In this document: piece after piece, positions 59,233 to 64,000 of the stretch | How positions within the stretch are numbered: the stretch's first letter is position 1 | Layout: the number at the start of each line of letters is the position of its first letter | Source of the DNA: Spirometra erinaceieuropaei | Lineage: Eukaryota > Platyhelminthes > Cestoda > Diphyllobothriidea > Diphyllobothriidae | DNA: 64,000 nt | Assembly: GCA_902702965.1 (NCBI GenBank) | Contig: CACRXP010000725.1 | Location: forward strand, 143,394-207,393 | Direction of reading: 5' to 3' | The notes under the pieces: model-generated | What the model saw: only the letters and a program-made list of their open reading frames with translations | What the model was told of the DNA's origin: nothing | Databases searched by the model: none | Program-made: the position numbers and the translations under genes

Positions 59233-62200
59233 AAATTATCGTCTGCGAACTAGTGATGTCAATTTCTATTAGAATCCCGCTGACTGGAACGATAATCATA
59301 GACCTCAACTGTGTCCACATATTTATAATTTATGTGACATATGCCAAATGAAGGGCCGTCAATTTAAAATAGTGCATGGAAAGGCATGGTGCAATGCTGG
59401 CTCGTTTTTCAGACGGCTTTCAGCGTCCAGTAATGAATCCAACATCGGGGTATTGTTCTTACTGTGGAATATCCGCTCAAACGCCGTCAGCCAGCTGGTT
59501 TTGAGTGTAGGTGAAGCTGTTGATAGAGACAAAACGACTCGCCTGCGAGTGCCACACCCACAATACGACTTCCCGGACAGTAAACCAGGATTTCGCACAA
59601 AGTTAAAGGGGACTGGTATCACACATGCGTGAGAGGTTTACTGAGGCAGACCTGACAGACAAAACCCCCTTGTTTTAATCGGTGATCACGTTTTTGTGGG
59701 TCGTTGGTGACGCCGGAACACGTGTAAACCGCCCACAGACGAGAGGCAACCCGATAAGTTCAACACTCCATATTTTTCTACCTACCTGCTACCGTTCATA
59801 TCTGTACATACATTAATCCTCTCTGTCTTCTCGATCCTTGTCTGCCGTAGATAGTTGTATCTACTGAGTTTCCAATATCGTTACTCATCACTATTTTTTC
59901 GTTGTTCCACTATATGCGATGAGTAGTCCTCACACACTTTCGACCTCTTATGCGCAAATCGAACGTCCCAGTCGGTCCATCGATGGATGCCGAGATGGAG
60001 TACAGTGGCTAACAGAACTTATAACAGAGAATCTGTGTGTGCGAAACCGCGACCTGTCCTCATCATCCCCAGAAGCATCACACAAAAGGGAGGCGGGTAA
60101 AGGTACAATCTTATGTGACAATAAATCGGAGCCTCTTGATTTACTATTATCAGCAAACCTACGAGCACCGATTAAAACTCTGTCCACGCACACTTGCAAC
60201 TTCCAGGCCTGGAATACGGCCAAGAATTCGGTACGACCACGAGTCTTCTGGGTGTCGGTTTTTCCACTATCTTGTCAAAAACTGAAAACTTGATGTAAAC
60301 AACCACGGGTACCTCGTTGACCTTCATGGGGGCTATATAGAGATCTGCTCGACTGTACGACACTCAATAGACCGTGAAGAGCTCTTCATCGGAGTAGACT
60401 ACCGTATAAGGTTTTCTCTTGAGGAAGTCTTAGATTCTCGTATTTATTTCAAGGCTCTTCTCTTTCCCTTCTTGGTCCTCGGTCTTAAGGTTACTTTAGA
60501 TCTTTTTTGACGACATTCCTGAACGTGTTCTCCAATACCTAAATCTTCAAAGCCATCTCCCGCATGCTTAAGACTAGATGGCAACGAATGCCATCCCGGC
60601 AGCCATTATAAGACGAGGGGTTTGAATTTTGTTGCTTTTTCACTTACAGGCCGAATTTCTTATAACGACTGGAGATGGCGCAAGTTATTTACAAGTTGGA
60701 AGCAGTGTTCATAAGCGACAGGCCACTGACAATGAGCTGAATAACTGACTCCTTATTTTTGCCACCGAACAATGCTCAAAAACGTTTTCCGAAAAATTGT
60801 TTTACTATTGTTTTTATGATATTCTAAAGAAAAAAACATAGATTTAAACACAAGTTTTTTCAAAGAGTAGCGGCAAAACTACAACGAAATTTACAGTCGC
60901 GTACGGCATCAAAGGAGAGGACACATATTCGTGTATTCCAGCCTCCAACTGCAACGGTGCGTCTGGAAATAATTAGCATTGCTAATAACTCAACAACTAG
61001 AGAACAGCAGCCATTCAAGCTGATTGCCCACGGCGATACGCCAGTCCAACGCCAAAAAAGAACGTTATTGCAAAGATGTCTTTCACACATTTCCTACACA
61101 GAGCGTTTTGATAAGAACGCCCGATGCAAACAGCCACTGTCTGTATGACTGGCATGAATGGTTATTTAAGGGGAAAACATGAGTTAAAAGCAGGCACTCC
61201 ACTAACAGTTACAATGGAATATATTGTGCTCGGAGGTAAGCGGATGCAGAGCAATGCAAACAATTAATTTTCGTGATAGACCACGGACATAAACAAAACT
61301 ATTATGTTGAGAAGACGAGACGACCACAGAGGCGTTCTGCGTCCGTGTTCGATAAGTTCTCGCCCTGTCTCATATCTTGAACTATGCAAAGTATAACTCG
61401 ACTACGAGTGAATACTAAACGCCGACCTGTGCTCATCGTGCATGCATGTAGGGGATAAAAGCTAGCACGGGAGAGACAGACACAAAGACTGTCATCTGAA
61501 GGACATAAGCGTGACATTAAGGACCAGTCGTTGGGCCGCACACTGCATCCACTCGACTGGTCTACTGCCTTGAGGCCATGAAAATTTCAGGGCTACCCGA
61601 AATTGTTCTGTGCGTAGGAGACTAGATAGTGCAGTAGGCGATGTCCTGGTGTTTTCGTGAAGTTTGCTTCAACCTGGTATATCATTCGCAAGGCTTGATT
61701 AGAGAATAAGGTTGCTTGCTTGCTTGCTCCGTATGGCCTATAATTAGCAAAGTAAGGTATTTTCCTAGGGGTTTGGGACAAATGTGTACAACGCAATAAT
61801 CGCATGCGCAGAAGAATGTGTTCATAGCTTTGGTTTGGATTAGGAAGGCATCCGTCTCTTTCTCTTTCAAAATGGAATTTATCATGATGCCCATCGGAGG
61901 TTATGTGTTTTTCAAAGCCTTGTAACATTCTGTTCATAGTGCTCCCAGAAGTTTTTCTTAAGAGAATCCCCGAAAAATAACCTTGGAAGCTCATATTTTT
62001 CACAGTTTTTCAACATTAAATTCAACATTTCAGACTGATAAGTCACCCTGAAGTCAGAAGATGAATATCACTTGGGCTCTGATGCGCAGATAGATGAGAG
62101 TAAAATTCACATCACCCCAATCACAAATTTTGTCGAGCTTTTCTCTAAGCGAAAAAAGAATTCGGTGGTCGTAAACCGATTTCTCGTCTTGCACACAGAC

Positions 62201-64000
62201 CGGAGGGTACCATCGGGCGCTAGAAGTTGGAAGATTGCTCTGAACGCGGATTTCCGCACACGCGGCTGCAGTGTGGAGCCATGACGCCAGCTCGCGTGTC
62301 ATGACTCACACGACCTGTATCCGGCCGCAATTCACGTGACAGCTGACAACCGCTCGTGCCGCGAGCTGCTTGAACGATGGTTCATTGGCCGCCCTATTTT
62401 AATAACAAGCGCACTGACCGCCTTCCATTTACATTCCTGTGACATAGCCAGATCAGAACAATCGGCTACGTGGGGAAGGCGCAGGCGAACACTGTTGACA
62501 GCGCAATGAGGGTGAACCACACAGGTGATGAAAAAGCAACAAATGTTGGCACCAAACAAATAGCATAACTAGGCCGACTGTCTTCGAAGAAGTAGCGGCT
62601 TCTTTTCAGACGTATGCGTAGTATAGGGACTGCACCTCCGAGTGCTTCAAACCATTGTGCACGCTCTACACATAACATATGATATCACTGATGATAAATT
62701 TCATCATAAAGCCAAAATGTCAGACCGATAACGTTCTGGTTCTAGCGGCTGCATCTACTTCGAAAGCTGTTAACCAGTCAAGCGCGTGCAATGAGTCGTC
62801 TATCTCCCCTCATAAATGTCATTTTCATCCTTACCATGGCAGTTACTGTACGTATTTCGTGCTGGTTTCTATCTTCTATATGCCTAACTCGATGAACAAA
62901 TCTTGATTTTTAAAAATATCTGCTCTTAACTTAGATGGCCATAATTTACAAAAACAGCTATACCTGAATATTTTGTGATTCAGGTCCTTTAACGCCAATT
63001 TTTTATATATGTTATAAGATAGGGCTTCATTTCAAACTACATTTACGAGCCAACACTCGATTGTCAGTCCTCTCGAAAGGCCTCATTTCAAATTTTTCTT
63101 TAACATTTTAGATGTTGCAGAATTCTCTTTTGGACGTGGTACTTTGTTGCGACCTTATTTGACATTTCTGCTTCGAATGATCTTATCACCTTCCCTGGAC
63201 ACGCAGTGCAAACTTCCCGACCATGCAGTGCGATTGCCGCATACCTTAGTCCGTTAAAAGACAGTGTTCAAGGCAAACGGTCAATGTTTTTTTCCAAAAA
63301 TCGTTAACGGACCGGGGAAATTGTTGTCGCAATCGTAATTAACAGGAAAGCTCACTTAATGGTGCAAAGTGACTTTTCATTTGCTTAATACTTACACAGT
63401 GTACACTGTCACAGTTTATAAAATGGGATTGCGAGGACTTTAATTATGCCACGAGAAGGCACCCGATTTGGCAATCTGCGAAGTGTGCCCGAACTCATTA
63501 ACGATTAAGTGACATTTTTTGATGAGACGTCAGATCGGACAGATGGCAGAAGGTGAGGGGGCCGTACGAATAAGCGAACTATGCAAGCAAAATCAATTCT
63601 GACTGAATGGCGTCCAGATATCTGAATGATGATTTTTCCAAAGACGCACATATTTTGCCCAGGGGGAAATTCGCCGCTTGTTTTGCGTATATTTATCCTG
63701 CTTGTTCGCAACAACTATTAAATCTTAGTACATTCTATGGGAAGATCGAAAACTAATTATCACTTCCATCATAAATTTGGTTTTTTACTTCGTAAAATAA
63801 AGAGCAGATTGGTGTGACTTCTAAAAATACGCACTAATTTTAGTGGGCTTTTTTGTCAACTGTTGTGATCCCGCTATGAAATATCAGCCGCCAATGTGAT
63901 ATTTAAAACAAGTCAGAAAAGATAAGGTCGTGATCCCAACCGTAAATCGTGAGTTCAATTATATTTTGTCAAGGTTTTCTGACCAGTCTGCTCTTGACCT
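59233..64000. other. Unannotated DNA, patchily GC-richer
   Basis: The region has several overlapping frames on both strands (59.35-59.63, 59.92-60.29, 61.59-62.00 kb; up to 136 codons) and GC-richer patches at ~59.4-60.3, 61.3-61.6 and 62.1-62.6 kb, but no domain was recognised. The first ~80 bp resemble the flank of the 51 kb PLE. A (TTGC)4 microsatellite lies at 61,712-61,727. If a host exon or promoter exists in the window, this is the likeliest place, but I cannot show one. Confidence 0.4.

Noticed and set aside
1..64000. CRISPR array, bacterial operons or ribosome binding sites
   Set aside because: No regularly spaced short repeats or dense gene blocks; composition, retroelements and gene scarcity indicate a eukaryotic genome.

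Overview
The window looks like AT-rich, gene-poor DNA from a metazoan, most probably a parasitic flatworm (a cestode-like genome is my best guess, not proven). Three things point there: Penelope-like retroelements (PLEs) with GIY-YIG endonuclease domains and hammerhead ribozymes, a 5'-truncated LINE ending in a CT-rich tail, and several degenerate tRNA-derived SINEs. I found no convincing host protein-coding gene, rRNA or functional tRNA. Most open frames are short chance frames in AT-rich sequence, and the recognisable coding stretches all belong to retroelements.

Layout. 0-20.8 kb: unannotated DNA carrying at least five copies of a ~0.9-1.0 kb foldback repeat with long terminal inverted repeats and CAGT/ACTG-type ends next to TA (a Tc1/mariner-type MITE); one copy is inserted inside another at 7,474-8,426. 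A minus-strand SINE lies at ~17.0-17.3 kb. 20.8-24.2 kb: one near-complete PLE with 666-bp inverted pseudo-LTRs, a hammerhead ribozyme in each, and one 837-codon frame for reverse transcriptase plus GIY-YIG broken by five in-frame stops but no frameshift. 24.2-38 kb: a palindromic-headed SINE (26.7 kb), a diverged tandem duplication (29.2-29.9 kb), a minus-strand PLE remnant meeting a plus-strand LINE 3' end (30.3-31.45 kb), a near-perfect 356-bp palindrome (31.8 kb), a G-rich/telomere-like patch (33.3-33.7 kb), a decayed PLE end (35.5-36.0 kb) and a full MITE (37.0-38.0 kb). 38-64 kb: mostly unannotated, with a solo PLE end (42.5 kb), a dimeric SINE (43.4-43.8 kb), a second PLE family remnant (45.8-46.6 kb), a SINE (48.6 kb), a SINE-PLE-SINE cluster (51.0-52.1 kb), a MITE (55.7-56.7 kb) and a compact GIY-YIG-only PLE with inverted ends (58.2-59.2 kb).

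The genes do not form a pathway; the window records waves of retroelements. The most interesting points are: (1) two kinds of hammerhead-like motif in PLE ends, one with an ordinary helix II and one family of six copies with almost no helix II but conserved helix I and III pairing; (2) an in-frame TAG at the same place, just before the GIY-YIG domain, in two clearly diverged PLEs; (3) very similar pseudo-LTRs flanking a coding frame full of stops, suggesting movement in trans or tolerated stops; (4) compact elements that keep only the endonuclease region between inverted ribozyme-bearing ends. All alignments were made by eye, so edges are approximate unless stated.
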